The position numbers and the translations under genes were made by a program. This document shows positions 8,841-21,271 of a stretch of DNA of 64,000 nucleotides, piece by piece. Under the pieces are notes generated by a model, which saw only the letters and a program-made list of their open reading frames with translations, made no database searches and was not told the DNA's origin. The first letter of the stretch is position 1; the number at the start of each line of letters is the position of its first letter. The stretch is from Macrotrachela quadricornifera (taxonomy: Eukaryota > Rotifera > Eurotatoria > Philodinida > Philodinidae): NCBI GenBank assembly GCA_022393335.1, contig JAJEKB010021263.1, positions 2,149,257 through 2,213,256 of the forward strand, in the 5' to 3' direction.

Positions 8841-11690
8841 TACTAGACGCACACATGCACTTGTTTTTTGTTCACATCTAAAGAATTAAATGAGTTTTGG
8901 TCTTATTATTTACTGTATTTTGTCTCTTTTTATATGCTTGAAAACTGTCTCATAGTAAATTAGAAATAATATAGTCATATCCGATTGAATTTTGAGATGT
9001 GAATAAAAGAAAAAAAAAACATTCTCTCATAATTATTTTTGTTATTTATTACGAAATAAGTATAGCGAAAACAACACTATCTCATGTATCGTAATAGAAA
9101 GAATATCTATTATAGGATTGATTAGCTAGGTTTTTCTCATCAAACAGATGAAACTTAGATAAATACCGATCATATATGCGCTCAATAATATTGCATGAAA
9201 AATTCTAAACAATATTATACACGTCTGCCTACGTTTGTAATGTCTTTTCATGAGAGTTTCATTAATTCCCTTTATTCTTTCAGAATTTATAGTAATTTCT
9301 CTTTAAATCCTATTATATATCTTATTATTAAAAGGTAGAAATAAATCTCGATAGTTTTTCCTTGTAACAAATTTTTGTGACACATTGCTTCGTTAAATTA
9401 GCTATTATTTTTATATATCGTTGATATATACGAAAAAAAAAATAACATTAGTTCCTTAGCTGAGGTAGAAACAGAAATATAAAAGTTGTGTGTAATACTC
9501 ACTGAATGACTGTGACTGCGTATAATTATTAGGCTTTTCAAGGTGTATGTTTTTATCGGACTTTTTTCTGATAAATGAATGGTAAATTTGTGTTCACATT
9601 TCGTTCTCTTTCTCCATTCGAACCAATGATATTTAAAAATTTGTTTTCTTTTGCTTCTTGTTAGTGAAAATAAATATAACGAAAACAGCAATGAGCAATA
9701 CATGAGAAATTATTACTATTTGTAATCAAGAAATATTTGAGAAAAAAATTTTAAAAAACATGTCATTGTTAATTGTTTGAAACTAGTTTGATTTCTTTTT
9801 TTTTCATCCTAATACTATTCTTCAGGAATACCTTTACGAATCAGATACCATTTCTGTTCTAATCTCAGAAAATTTTATTTGTTTTTACTAATTGAATCTC
9901 ACTATAAAAATGTGTTAAAATATGAGACACAAATTTATTTTAACACAATTCCACGATAAATATCCCTGAAGAAATCATTTTTGAATACAACATCAAAAAA
10001 ATCTTAGTTGGAAGTTCGTCTCGTATTAATATATTCTTTTGTAGAAATTGTAAATATTCTGTCATATCAATGGTGTCTCTAAATTGCATAAAACTGCATT
10101 TTAATATTTTACATTTATTTCTTTCTGCTTATGAAAGAGATTTCAGTACTTTTCGTTTAATTTAATATTTATGCACTTTTTTCTTTTCTTCACTGTATTT
10201 TTTATACTAGCTACTATTTCAAGCAAAAAGTACATTATTAAATGCTTATGCATATTTATAATATAAAAAATGAAATGATTTAACTCGTAATTATTCTTAC
10301 ATATTAAAAAGGTTTTTTCATTTTAAAGTGCATAAAGCTAATTTCCATAAAATATTGATAAAGGATCTATCAATAATAGTATAATTAAAAAGAATAAATA
10401 ATAACGAAATTTATTGATATGAACGATAAATTAGAAAAAATAAAAATATCAAATGTAACTCAACTTAATCATTTTCGTCTTCTTTTGATTTAGATTAATG
10501 GAAACAACGCATTTTTTGTTAATCAGTTCTATCTTGTATCAATATTGACAAAATGAAACATGGTTTTTTTTCAACGTTTCTCTGCGACAGAGTACAAATA
10601 GAACTAAAGATTAATTTATTTAAAAGTTAACGAGGCATTAAAAGAAATAAATATACCATCTAAGCCAACACAGAGTTCATAAGCGAAGCTATATGTTGAA
10701 TTTGAATGCATAACTTATATATGCTGACGAAAGAAAGAAGTTTGTCGAATGAATCGCACACAATAATGTATGAAATAAATAATTCTGTTAGACTGCTCAG
10801 TAGAGTGCAAAGTAAGAAGAAGATTTGATATGATTGTTTGATTAGCAATACTCAAATGATTCAATCTAGCTTATGGAACTTATACCAAAAGAGATTGCTC
10901 TGATACTGAATCATCTTAAAAGCTGATATCTTCCGTAAAAAAAACACTTGAATCCGACCTGATTTTTGTCGAATGCCTTGTTATCGGATTCTATTAGATA
11001 CAAGTTCAACCAATATTTTCAAATCCATCTACAGTGTTTAACATGAATTGGAAGATGTCAATTTCGTAGACTTTCAACAGTAAATTCTAGAGCGAATTAT
11101 ACTAGAATTGTGTAATTACTAGATTTCGATGAGTAAATATAGATTTTAGAATGGTTTGGTTACCTAGACCTCTTAATTGGGAGTATGTATCTATGTTTTA
11201 ATTGCTGAATAATGACACTATATTCGATACTTTAACTGCATAAATTTTGGTTGGATTCAAATTCATGATCCATGTAAGCTACTGAATGTTGCTAGGAATT
11301 AAACTAAAATTTAAAGAAAAATTACTGCTTCTTTGCAGATATATGATTTCTTTTCAGTACATTATTTGAATATCTAAGTTAAGCATGTGTTCTTGCACTA
11401 GAGTGATTTATTTATCGTGTACGTATTACATCTATGCTAAACTAGACAAATGTTCTTAATCGATAGTTTTGATTGAGTTTTACACGAGACAATTGAGAGA
11501 GTCATTAAGAAGTGTTTAGTAGTACTCAACCCGAGTCGGGTCAGATCATTCGTCTAAATATTATTTTGTAGATACAAGAGTCATTTTGAATGCTTTTTAA
11601 GCTAAAAGCTCTATCATAGCGCGTGGAAAAGCTTAACGAGATGAGAAGGCATGTATCATGTGCTGTGCAACAAGCAAACCGTTTTACAAG
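8841..11690. other. long AT-rich intergenic region
   Basis: I find no credible gene. Short open frames (for example minus strand 9398-9703 and 10660-10848) lack domain signals and read like chance frames in AT-rich DNA. Confidence 0.5.
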
Positions 11691-12030
11691 ACTCGCTACT
11701 TCTTCAGCAAATATATAAGTAATACACGAATATCATAGAAATTAGATAAACTAACTCGGTATTTCAAGTTCGAATATCGTCGTGAAACAAATACAAATGA
11801 TATACTTGATTTTTTGAAGATAGTGGACGTTTTCTTAACAGCATTATCAGAAATTACATTTCAAATCTTGATTGTGCCATCAACGTTAGCGACTGTTGAA
11901 TTCTCATTCAGCGCTCCTGGTCAAATTATTTTTAAATGTAATGAATCATATTTTTTGATAGATTAGTGCATAATTCTTTCTAACTCAGCCGCTTTTGCAT
12001 TAACTAATAAAAATATGTTTATGTTGGATC
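11691..12030 (+). pseudogene. hAT transposase fossil, C-terminal dimerisation region
   Basis: In frame from 11691 the translation shows the typical end of hAT transposases: an 'LDKLTRYFKFE' helix, a 'DILDFLK' block equivalent to D-I-L-x-W-W-K, then 'ILIVPSTLATVEFSFSAPGQII', equivalent to I-L-x-I-P-A-S-x-A-x-S-E-R-x-F-S-x-A-G. It is broken by TAG near 11738 and near 11967. Only this end is visible; it is dead. Seen: motif order. Known: this is the hATC domain. Whether it relates to the fossil at 144-470 is unknown. Confidence 0.65.
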
Positions 12031-14098
12031 GTGTCGAGTTGCCTGAAGCTTGATCCATATCAGACACTGATATTTGTTACTGTGCTTTGTTCCAAAGAAA
12101 CAGAGCTTACAAATTTCTTTGGAATTGAGAATTATTCTATTTTGTATCTTTAACATAAGGAGCTGATTTTTTTAATGTGAAACGCCAATTGTATATGATT
12201 TCATGACTGAAAGATACAAGGTTTCTTATTTATTTTCTTTTGTGCGTGATTAGAGCGATGAATAATAGGAATTTAAGATTGTTACCTATTGTTCTTTATT
12301 CGGGAAGCAAATGTCAATTGAACGTATATAGAGAGATAGTGAAATAAAATATCGTCTTTTAATGTATTCTCTATACAAAGTATTTATACATAGCTGCAAA
12401 ATATGAATGCATTTGTAGATTAATCAAACAGTACTAATGAAAAGATAGGCTGAAACCACACTAGTAGCATTGTTAGAATTGATAGAAATAATCGATCCAA
12501 GAATTGCTCTTCTCTATTTGTAGAATATTATCTCATATATGATTAATATTTATATACTATGAACTAGTTAATAGTTAAGAAATTCTATATAGATTTGACT
12601 ATCATAAGAAGTAGTGTAAGGCCCTATCCTTTTATAGTAGTTCATTCCAATCTCGTATAATTAACAAATATGCTCAGATTACTGGAATAGAAAGACACTA
12701 TAATATGTGAATAACTCTTTGGATATGCTAAATGGTGGAAACAACCGATCAACATATCTAAATCGGTGCATCAAGTATTTCAAATACACATTAATCTATG
12801 CTCCATGATAGTGTTATTGAACGACGTCTGATTCGAGCATGTAAACAATTTCAAATGCTCTTGATTAGTTAATTATTCATGTGTATATCTGTAGTTAACT
12901 GCTTGGAAAAAATTCAAAGATTGTATACAAAAATTGAATTGGCCAAAGTAGAACAAAATGATCTCCATCGATGTTGCAGAGCAATATCTTTTTTACATAT
13001 TTTTTTCCATTGTTTATTTATATGTTCTTCATTTTCTTTTCTCTCTCAATGACATAACATGAATTGTTTCGACAAAAGTTAAGATTTGATCTTAGGTTAA
13101 TCCATAAATGTTTATGAAAAGCAGCTCATAAGTTGCATGTCTCGACATGTGAAGGAATCTAGACCACTATATTAAAAAAATATAACAAAATATATTTAAA
13201 AATAATTAATAAGTCAGATCTTCTGGTGTTAAACTTCTTGAATGAGATATATCATTATAAAGTAGCACTAGAACAAGTCCGGCAAATTGACACTGATTTT
13301 CTTTTCTACAAAAAAATTTTTATGAAAACGCGTCTTCAGAAATTTTTCAAAGTGTGATACAGTTCAACATGTGTAAAACCAGCTTACCATATTCCTGTAG
13401 AGACAGGGACGTTTCTTGCAGAATTTTAGGCTGGCGAACTTTTCGCTGAAAATCATTTGTATTATGTTTATTATTCACTATTGATTATCGAAAAAAATAA
13501 TCTAATTATAATCCGAACTATACGAAAAAGTCTCTAATAAATGATTTAATAAAAACTAATCGGGAACATACTTTGTAGTCGGCAAAAATATATAGAAATA
13601 GCAGCGAAAATATTGAAATGATCAGTACTAAAATGGTTAGCAATTAATTTTAAATTGGCCCATTTTTTATGTATAAGAATCAATAAAAATGCAGATTTCC
13701 TCGGCAGAATAAATAAATTTTATTCATATAAAGATTAATTTAGTATACGAAAAATAAATTTAAATAAAATGAAAAAGATACAGAAAAAATAAGGAATCAA
13801 AAAGAACATTAAATAGAATCAGAAATTTAAAGAGCGAATGGATGGAAAAAAAATGAAAATCCAACTATATATGAATCAGCAGTATAGAATGAAAGAAAAC
13901 CACAAGAACACATGCATAAGTGATAAGCGGACAGAGATTTATGGATCACAACTTGACAATATATATGAACAACTTAGGGAAAAATCAACGACACTTGAAA
14001 GAAAACATGATAAGAAGGGAAAATACTCAAACTATTTCAAGAGAGGAAAACTTTAGAAAATAATGTAAAACTCGAAAAGTCATTTCAATTTTTCAACA
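12031..14098. other. AT-rich intergenic region
   Basis: No recognisable gene or repeat structure. A Lys-rich 72-codon frame at 13838-14056 has no domain and is probably chance. Confidence 0.45.
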
Positions 14099-14413
14099 AT
14101 TCCACTATTCAACTATCCAACTATTAAAATTATTAATACATGGAAAATTAAGGACATTAACTACAGGATATTGGGACTAATACACATAATCATGTGAGTG
14201 AAGGTGGAGGTATTTGTGAGGTTGCCAAGAATCCACTACCTGTAGATTGCTGCAAAATGCAGTAGGCAGCATCCTTTCTTCGTGGATTATTTCTATCTTC
14301 CTACAGGTAGTATCCTGATTGTTTGGATTACTTCTAGCATCATTCAGACACCATCCTAGAGTAGCGTCCTTAATCTATCATATGGGATTACTTGAATAGT
14401 TGAATAGTCGAAT
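14099..14413. mobile_element. MITE-like element with 20-bp inverted ends
   Basis: The left end TTCCACTATTCAACTATCCAA and the right end, read in reverse (TTCGACTATTCAACTATTCAA), match with few changes. The interior has further imperfect repeats (CTACCTGTAG / CTACAGGTAG). About 315 bp, no coding capacity; no clear target duplication. Confidence 0.55.
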
Positions 14414-14890
14414 CGAATTAACGATTTCTACACTATTGATCACATTGGGAAATAATAAAAGAAAAATAGACAGACCAGGAAATTCTATTCAACAAAGAAG
14501 TAGGTTAAGAAACATAAATTTCTTTTATGAACATCTGGAATTTACAAAAGTGAAATAATAGTAACCAATTAAAATCTCGATAGTCGATATATTTTTTCTT
14601 CTATCTTCTTCATAACTTCTCTATCATCATGCTTGAAATACCCGTGAGTAATATTATGTTTTCCTATTGCTTTCTGTTTTTTTTTTCTATCCTATTCTGT
14701 TTCTAAACATCCTAGAATATCATAACTAAAACACACACGTTAATAAAAAAAAAAATAACTCTGCACATTGACTTACACATTTAAGTAACAAAAACACAAA
14801 CGAAAGAAAAGAAAAAAAAATCTTTTTCTATATTTACATCACACAAACAAACACAGCTATTTTTATTAGTAATAAGAATAAAAAAAAAAT
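14414..14890. other. intergenic, 5' flank of the coiled-coil gene
   Basis: A-rich DNA directly ahead of the ATG at 14891; nothing specific seen. Confidence 0.4.
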
Positions 14891-15930
14891 ATGGCTATGG
14901 CCTGTGCTTCTACAACATATAACGATGCAACATTAGAAGATCTTGAAAAATTAAATAGAAAAACAACAGAAGCTTATCAAACTCATTATCAAACACATAT
15001 TAGAACAAAAGAACATATTGGACAAACAATAAATAATTTACAAACTCTCTTATAGAAGAACGAACAAAAATATTTAATTAAAACAATTACAGAAAAAGAT
15101 GTTTTACAACAACAAATTATTCGACAAGAAAAAAAATAATATTGAAGAATATTTAAAAATTTGTTTTAGTTAGAGAATTCCTTACAAAACAAATATTAAA
15201 TATTGAAGATCCTTTTCAATTAGTTCGAATACAAAATGATTTATTTAATCATAATCAATTAATTGAACAACAATATAAACAATTAATGCAAGGTTATATT
15301 TTTAATCTACATAATTTTACTATTGAAAATAATTTCACAAAAATACAACAACAACTTGAAGAACTTGGTAATGTATCAACTGTAACATATTTAGCTAATA
15401 GTAATCATATTCATCCATTATTAAATTTATCAGATTTATCTAGCGATGAAAAACATCAAGAATTTCAAGGAATTTATGCCTATGGTTATCGTTTTCATTT
15501 AACTACAATATTAAAATTAAATGCTATACGAATAAAAGTTGCATTATTTGATAATGATTTAACTATTTATATTTTAGATCATAATGATCGTCTTATTCAA
15601 CAAGAATTTATTAAAATAAATAATAAAGATTATACAATATTAAAATGGATAACTATTCCTATTATTTGTCAAATTCAACATAATTATTGTATTTTTATAT
15701 GGATACAATCCAATGAAATATTTCACCCATTAATTGCCTATAGAGATTCTACACATAATTTACATCAAATTAATGAACATGTTTCAGTTCGAAGTAAACG
15801 TGCACAAATAAATAAATCAATAAATATTGATATTAATACTAAATTTAATATTCTTTATGATGCACTTTTAACTAATGCTGAACAAAATCAAACAATAGTA
15901 CCAGCTATTGAAATGATTTTAGATATTTAA
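14891..15930 (+). pseudogene. frame-broken gene: coiled coil plus C-terminal beta-rich domain
   Basis: From ATG 14891 the frame encodes a Gln/Lys/Glu-rich helical segment (MAMACASTTYND...) and hits TAG at 15053-15055. Coding sequence resumes in shifting frames (a stretch NNIEEYLK, then REFLTKQILNIEDPFQLVR) and is then open without break to 15930. The 214-residue C-terminal part contains a helical region and a likely beta-sandwich-type segment (around YGYRFHLTTILKLNAIRIKVALF). The layout resembles TRIM-like coiled-coil proteins without a visible RING. Three breaks suggest a young pseudogene, but sequencing errors at A-runs could cause two of them. Codon use matches the intact neighbours. Family not identified. 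Confidence 0.5.
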
Positions 15931-16511
15931 ATAAGACTTTTTCAAATATTTACAGATTTTATAATTATATATAATTGCAAATGTTATATTATCTCTATAA
16001 ATATTTTTAACTAAGAAATTGATTTATAATAAATTTTGTTAAAAAAAATATTTTATTAATTAGGAAGAATAAAAGTCAATATCAATGGTTTTGAAAACTA
16101 ACGTATTTCCTAAAAGCAAACTTTTAGATTTAATCATTTCGAACATTTCTTTAGCTTATTCATATCAAAATTTATTGACAAAAAAAAAAATATTCAACCG
16201 CCTTTTTTTTCCTAAATGGGTGGCAGTTATCAAAATGTATTTTCTTCTTGTAATAAGATTGAAATTTATATCTTTATTTGAAACAAACGGATGATTATGA
16301 TAAATGAAGTGAAACTTTTTCATGTTGGTGTGTCATTAATAATCGAAGAGAAGAAGAAGATGATGATGATGATGTTATTCTTTTTCTTTTTTTTTTTTAA
16401 ATAAATAAACTAATGATCTCTCCTTTTGACCTAAAAGAGAAAGAGAATAAACGATATAGATTATTATCTCTAAAAAGATAAATTATTTCTAGTTTTATTT
16501 CTTTTTGAAAA
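15931..16511. other. intergenic with GAT microsatellite
   Basis: AT-rich spacer with a short GATGAT run near 16355-16375. A 69-codon frame at 16085-16294 looks like chance. Confidence 0.45.
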
Positions 16512-17372
16512 ATGTATTTAATGATATTATTATTATCTATTAAATTAATTATTATTTCATCATCATCATTATTATCAGACGATGATCTTTGTTATTTTAC
16601 AGTATCATATTCAAATGGAAGTCAATCATGGTGTTTAGATGAAGAATGTTCAAATCATATAGATATTGTATCAATAGAAAATCGACAATGTCAAACAAAT
16701 TATTTATCACTTAAATTTTCATCTTATTTAACATATTTAAATATACTTTTAATAAGTTCATCTCGAATATCTTTTGCATCATTTTTTTCATATGGTCGTC
16801 CTAAACTTGAACGTCTTCTTCAAATTGAATTTTTATCACCATTAAATAATGATCATTTATTTCAACTTAATCAATTAAATTTATTAACAACAAATTCTAT
16901 ATCAAATATAGATACATATGAATTAAAATTTCATGGAAATATTTCTAAAGATAATATAACATTATTTATTGATGGTGATATGTTTATTAGTGATAAACAA
17001 CAAGTTATTGATACATTAAGATTAATATTTAATTGTACAGAATATAATCAAGTTGAATGGGAATTAATTAAAAGTATTCAAAGTCTTCCAGATTCTCCAT
17101 GTCCTCAACAAATAACATTTTTAAAAAAAAATTTTATTAATTATCATAATTGTTTTAATATTAATATTCTCGTAAGTATTTTTATTGTTTAAAAATTAAA
17201 AAAAAAAGGAATATTTTATTTTTATTAGATATGTATTATTATATTTGTTAGTATTCTTATTCTTATTATAATTGGTTTATTTTTGTATAATTATACTGTT
17301 AATCATCGATTAAAACAACAATCAATATCAAATAGTCAAATACAATTAATTTCAATGATTGAACGATTTTAA
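16512..17372 (+). CDS. single-pass membrane protein of unknown family (paralogue A)
   Basis: Two-exon gene: exon 1 16512-17171, a 57-bp GT-AG intron, exon 2 17229-17372; 267 residues. A hydrophobic signal peptide (1-22) precedes an extracellular domain with Cys at 27, 41, 46 and 60, the pattern C-L-x2-E-C at 41-46, and a C-x3-YLSLxFSSY block at 60-72. A further Cys pair lies near the end of the ectodomain (CPQQ). Exon 2 encodes one transmembrane helix (about 221-240) and a short Gln/Ser-rich cytoplasmic tail. The intron falls in phase 0 just before the membrane helix, exactly as in the convergent gene at 17398-18772, to which it is clearly related. The two genes end 25 bp apart, tail to tail. 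I do not recognise the family; a surface receptor or adhesion role is only a guess. Confidence 0.75.
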
Positions 17373-17397
17373 TTAAAATAAGGAAGATTTTTTTTTT

Positions 17398-18772
17398 TTA
17401 TAAACGTCTTTGTGGTTCTTTGTAAAGTGAATCGAGATGTGGTGATGGTAATCGAGAGATTTTATATGGTTTTGCATTTGTTTCGTATTCACAATATTCT
17501 CTACAATAAAAAAAATTAATAAATTTAGATGTTAATTATCGAAAAGATAAAGGATAAGATTCGGAATATCCAATTTAAGTTAGTGATGATTCTGAATAGC
17601 ACTGTTTTCGTGATATTTATATTCGGCGATCATATTAACCTGCGTGTAAAAAATCTTTGCACAATATCTTTATTCAATTTTTGCTCACGTATATGACGCT
17701 CTTCTTGTTTCAACAATGTTTACAAAGCAAATCAAATTGGCGTTTTGTAGAGCAAATTTCGTGCTATAAACTGATAATTCGAATTTTTTGTTTGAAAGGA
17801 CTGAATTCTAATGTACAATAAGATCTATACAAAGAGTTAAATTACCGATTTTTACTATCGAGATTATTTGATATACTAGGAATTGATGATGATCTTGGTG
17901 TTGTTGTTGTTAAATCTTTATTTCCATATCGTTTTCTAGTACTTCGTACATAAACAAATATAGAAATAAGCATTGTAATGAATATAATTAATAATGGAAT
18001 TCCAATCTAAATTTTTCGTTTTTATTTTTTTTTAAATATTATATTTAACTTACAATAATTATTAAATGATTTATTCGTTGATTTTCTTGAATTGATTGTT
18101 CAGTTGATGAAAAAATGAATGTAGAAGATTGAAAATTAGTTAATAATGGAAAAATTTTTATTGTAGATAATGGACGTTGTGGAGCAAAAAATGATGGAAG
18201 AAGAATTCGACTTGAACATGGATTTTCATCATATATTATTAAAGAATTACAAATACTAAAAAAATATTCAATTTAAAATTATCTTTTAGTTTTTTTACTT
18301 ACAATTGAACTTTAATAATAAACCATTGTGGATAATTTGGATCATAATGTATTGATTCATAAAGATAATTATTATTTGAAAGATTTTTTATATATAATTC
18401 ATATAAATCAATATTAATACCTAAACGATTTAATTCATTATGATCAATTGGTTGATCATCATAATCAATTTGATTAATATATATTCTTAATAATCGAATA
18501 TCATTATTAATTTTTAATGGAAATAAATTACCTAATTTCCATTGTAATCGTTTAAGAAATAAATGAAAATTTTTATATGATGAAAATGATAAATAAAGTA
18601 TTTTTGTTTTACAATCATTTGGTTTAACCATTATTGTATAAGGATCAAGATATTTATTACATTCATAACTAAGACATATATCAGATTTATTTAATATATA
18701 ACTACATATATAATCAGTAGAATTAATTTTATAAACTTTAATTAAAATTAATAATATCCACCATCGAATCAT
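17398..18772 (-). CDS. single-pass membrane protein of unknown family (paralogue B)
   Basis: Four exons on the minus strand: 18772-18303, 18255-18054, 18006-17846, 17500-17398, all with GT-AG borders and matching phases; 311 residues. A signal peptide (1-18) is followed by a domain with Cys 23, 33, 38, 54, sharing with paralogue A the C-L-x2-E-C motif (33-38), the C-K-T-K...LSFSSY block, and a later C-x-S-R segment. One membrane helix lies around 220-245, then a tail rich in Thr, Ser and Arg, with a last exon reading EYCEYETNAKPYK...PQRRL. If the last intron (345 bp, long for this locus) is not removed, the protein stops at 17842 with 278 residues. Tail-to-tail with paralogue A; the two probably arose by inverted duplication. 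Function unknown. Confidence 0.75.
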
Positions 18773-19153
18773 AATTAAAAAATAATTTCTAAAATACTGT
18801 AAATCAATTTTATCTTTTCTTTTTTTTCTATGATTTATTAAACATTCCAGACATTTTTTTTTTCTTTAATTTATTATTCAAATCGACAAGTTGATTATTA
18901 TCATTGGACTAAATCTTGATTGCAGATACTTTTTTTTTAAATAAATGAATATATATATCTATTTAATTGATCACTATCATTGATTAAACAAATAGATAGA
19001 AAGAATAAATATAAATGTATAAAGTGTACTTTATGAAGAAGAAAAAAATGATAAATGTTCTGTATTGTTTGATATGCACGTCGAAGTATAGATAAAATAT
19101 TTTTATGACATTAGATGAATAATTATCTTATAAACATTCATTCTTTTTTTTTC
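18773..19153. other. short intergenic region between divergent genes
   Basis: The 381 bp between the starts of paralogue B (minus) and the LIM gene (plus) probably hold both promoters. No specific element is recognisable. Confidence 0.4.
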
Positions 19154-20281
19154 ATGGAACAAGAATATATATCAAAAATTGTATTAGAATTACAACCAAG
19201 GTTATCTCTTTTTATTATTATTAAATGAAAAAAAAAAAAATCTATTAATAATTTTGTTTTTTTTTTCTTAAATAGATCTCGTCGTGGTTATCGTTGTTTA
19301 TTTGGAATTCGTGAAAATAAATTTTTAGATAAAAAATTAATTGATATAATTAATTTAACAGAAAATTTTCTTAAACAATATAATAATAAAGTTCTTCAAC
19401 GTGGACAACATGTAATTATATTAATTAATAATATAAATTTGAATTTTTTTTTAAATATTTAGATTAAATTAAATAATTTAATTATTTCTATTAAACAAAT
19501 AAAACGTAAATATTTAATTAAATATTATATATATATGTATGTATGATTTGTTATTAGGTGCTTGTGAATTATATTGTGAGAATACTCAAGTAGAATTTCG
19601 ATTAAAAGGTGTTCCATTAAAGTATGTGTTTAAAATAGAAGATAAAATCTAGAAATTTTTTTTATTTTAAAATAGAAAAGAAATAATGGAAAATAAAGGA
19701 AGATTAAATGAATCTTTTATTAATGACAATCTTAATGTAAGATGATTAACATCGGATTATATATATATATATATATTTTATTATTATTTAGAATTGTCAA
19801 GGAAATATAAATATTTCTACTGAACAAGTTTATTCGTAAGAAAAAAAAAATTCTTTTTTTTTAATAATTAAAATTTCATATTAATTTCTAGTTGTTATTG
19901 TTCTGAATGTAAAAAATGTTTAAATAATGGAGATTTTTATATTAAAAGTGGAAATTGGAGTCGACCAATACTTTGTTTAAATTGTTATGAAATATCATTT
20001 ACATATAAATGTACTCGTTGTACTAAATCAATAACATTTGATAGTAACAAAGAAAGAAAGAAAGAAATGTTTTTTGTTTAAAATTTTCTTTTTAAGATAC
20101 TTGTTTAACATCAGATGGTTTATCATGTATTCGTTTTGTTGAACATAATGGTTTATATTGGCATTCGGATTGTTGTGTATGTGTAAAATGTTTAGAATCT
20201 TTAATAGGAAAAAAATTTTATCAAGATCAAATATATAATCAATTATTTTGTCTTGAACATATTCCTTATGAAATGGAATAA
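19154..20281 (+). CDS. LIM-domain protein, eight exons
   Basis: Exons 19154-19200, 19276-19411, 19463-19505, 19558-19621, 19676-19736, 19792-19835, 19892-20043, 20097-20281; every junction is GT-AG, phases agree, introns are 51-75 bp, and the product is 243 residues. The N-terminal half is unrecognised (contains ACELYCENTQVEF). Then comes the second zinc knuckle of one LIM domain (CYCSECKKCL ... CLNCYE), followed by a LIM domain: CTRC, a loop about ten residues longer than usual, W-H-x2-C-x2-C-x2-C (WHSDCCVCVKC), and C-x2-H. LIM domains bind two zinc ions and mediate protein contacts in cytoskeletal and nuclear complexes. The half-plus-one arrangement recalls FHL-type proteins, but it is much shorter. 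The model is by eye; exon 1 with its GTTATC donor is the least certain. Confidence 0.75.
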
Positions 20282-20505
20282 GATTCTTTTTTTTTTTAAT
20301 ATATATTTGCGTTGGTGGAAATTCTTTTCTTTTTTATTTAAATAAATAATAGAAGAAAAAGAAAGAAAGAACGTTGATGAATAGAATATTTATAGAATAC
20401 AAATAAAAAAGATTATTTAGATAAAACAATATAAATATAAGAAGAAAAAAAAGATTTTTTTTTTTCAGTAAGATTTATCTTATTTATTTTTAAAAGAAAA
20501 ATTCA

Positions 20506-20772
20506 ATGTGTGGAATATATCATTTATCATTGAATAAAATTCTTCTTTTATCTATTTTATTTTCAATTTATACGATAAATGAAAGTCGATTTGTTTGGGA
20601 TTTTGGTACATATTGTATAAATTATTGTGGAAAAATTAAATTTAAAATTGATTCGATAGGAATATGTTCATGTCATTGGATAACATCTAATCATCGACGA
20701 TCATTACCTAATACAATGACATTTATTAACAATAATCAACCAGTTAAATTAAAAACATTATTTATTAAATAA
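20506..20772 (+). CDS. small secreted cysteine-containing peptide, unknown
   Basis: Single-exon frame of 88 residues. Residues 1-26 are a good signal peptide (hydrophobic core ILLLSILFSIY). The mature part has Cys in the pattern C-x3-C ... C-x-C (YCINYC, ICSCHW), a basic RR site at about 64-65 and a short tail. It sits between two intact genes and shares their codon use. It could be a secreted effector, a neuropeptide-like precursor or a matrix peptide. No family is recognised. Confidence 0.5.
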   Translation: MCGIYHLSLNKILLLSILFSIYTINESRFVWDFGTYCINYCGKIKFKIDSIGICSCHWITSNHRRSLPNTMTFINNNQPVKLKTLFIK

Positions 20773-21271
20773 TTAAATATATATATATATATATATATTT
20801 ATTATTATTTTTTTCTTTAAATAAGAAAAATAAATAATTGAAATATTCATAATAATAAATTTTTTATTTTAAAAAATCTTTTATTTTTAAGTGAAGGTGA
20901 GTGTGAAATTAAATTTCAGTAAAAACAAACAATAATAGTTTTAGTATCATTTTTCATCTTGCTAAAGTCAGGAATGTAAATAGCGGAGGAGGGAGGGAGC
21001 GTTACGCTCGTCTCCTTCGGCTTTTGAAAATTTCGTTTTAATATCAGTTGATTTTATTTTGTTTACATCACATATCATATCTTAATATATTACAAAGAAT
21101 TTGCGTGCAAATTTTAATCCATTCCTAGATAAAAATCTTTAAGATTAATTATAAGATAGTTTTTTTCAAGATCTACGATAAGTATGTATTTATCTTGAAG
21201 ATTAAAAAAACATGATACTGTATGATATATTTTATTATGTTCAAATAAATAAATAAAAATCGTTTTTTTTT
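20773..21271. other. intergenic with AT microsatellite and a CAGGGGCG-type element scrap
   Basis: An (AT)n run lies near 20777-20800. Around 20968-21045 there is a GC-richer scrap (GTCAGGAATG...GCGGAGGAGGGAGGGAGCGTTACGC...CTTTTGAAAATTT) resembling the edges of the element at 23875-25065. Confidence 0.45.

Noticed and set aside
9398..9703. 101-codon minus-strand frame
   Set aside because: Composition typical of chance frames in AT-rich DNA; no signal peptide or domain.
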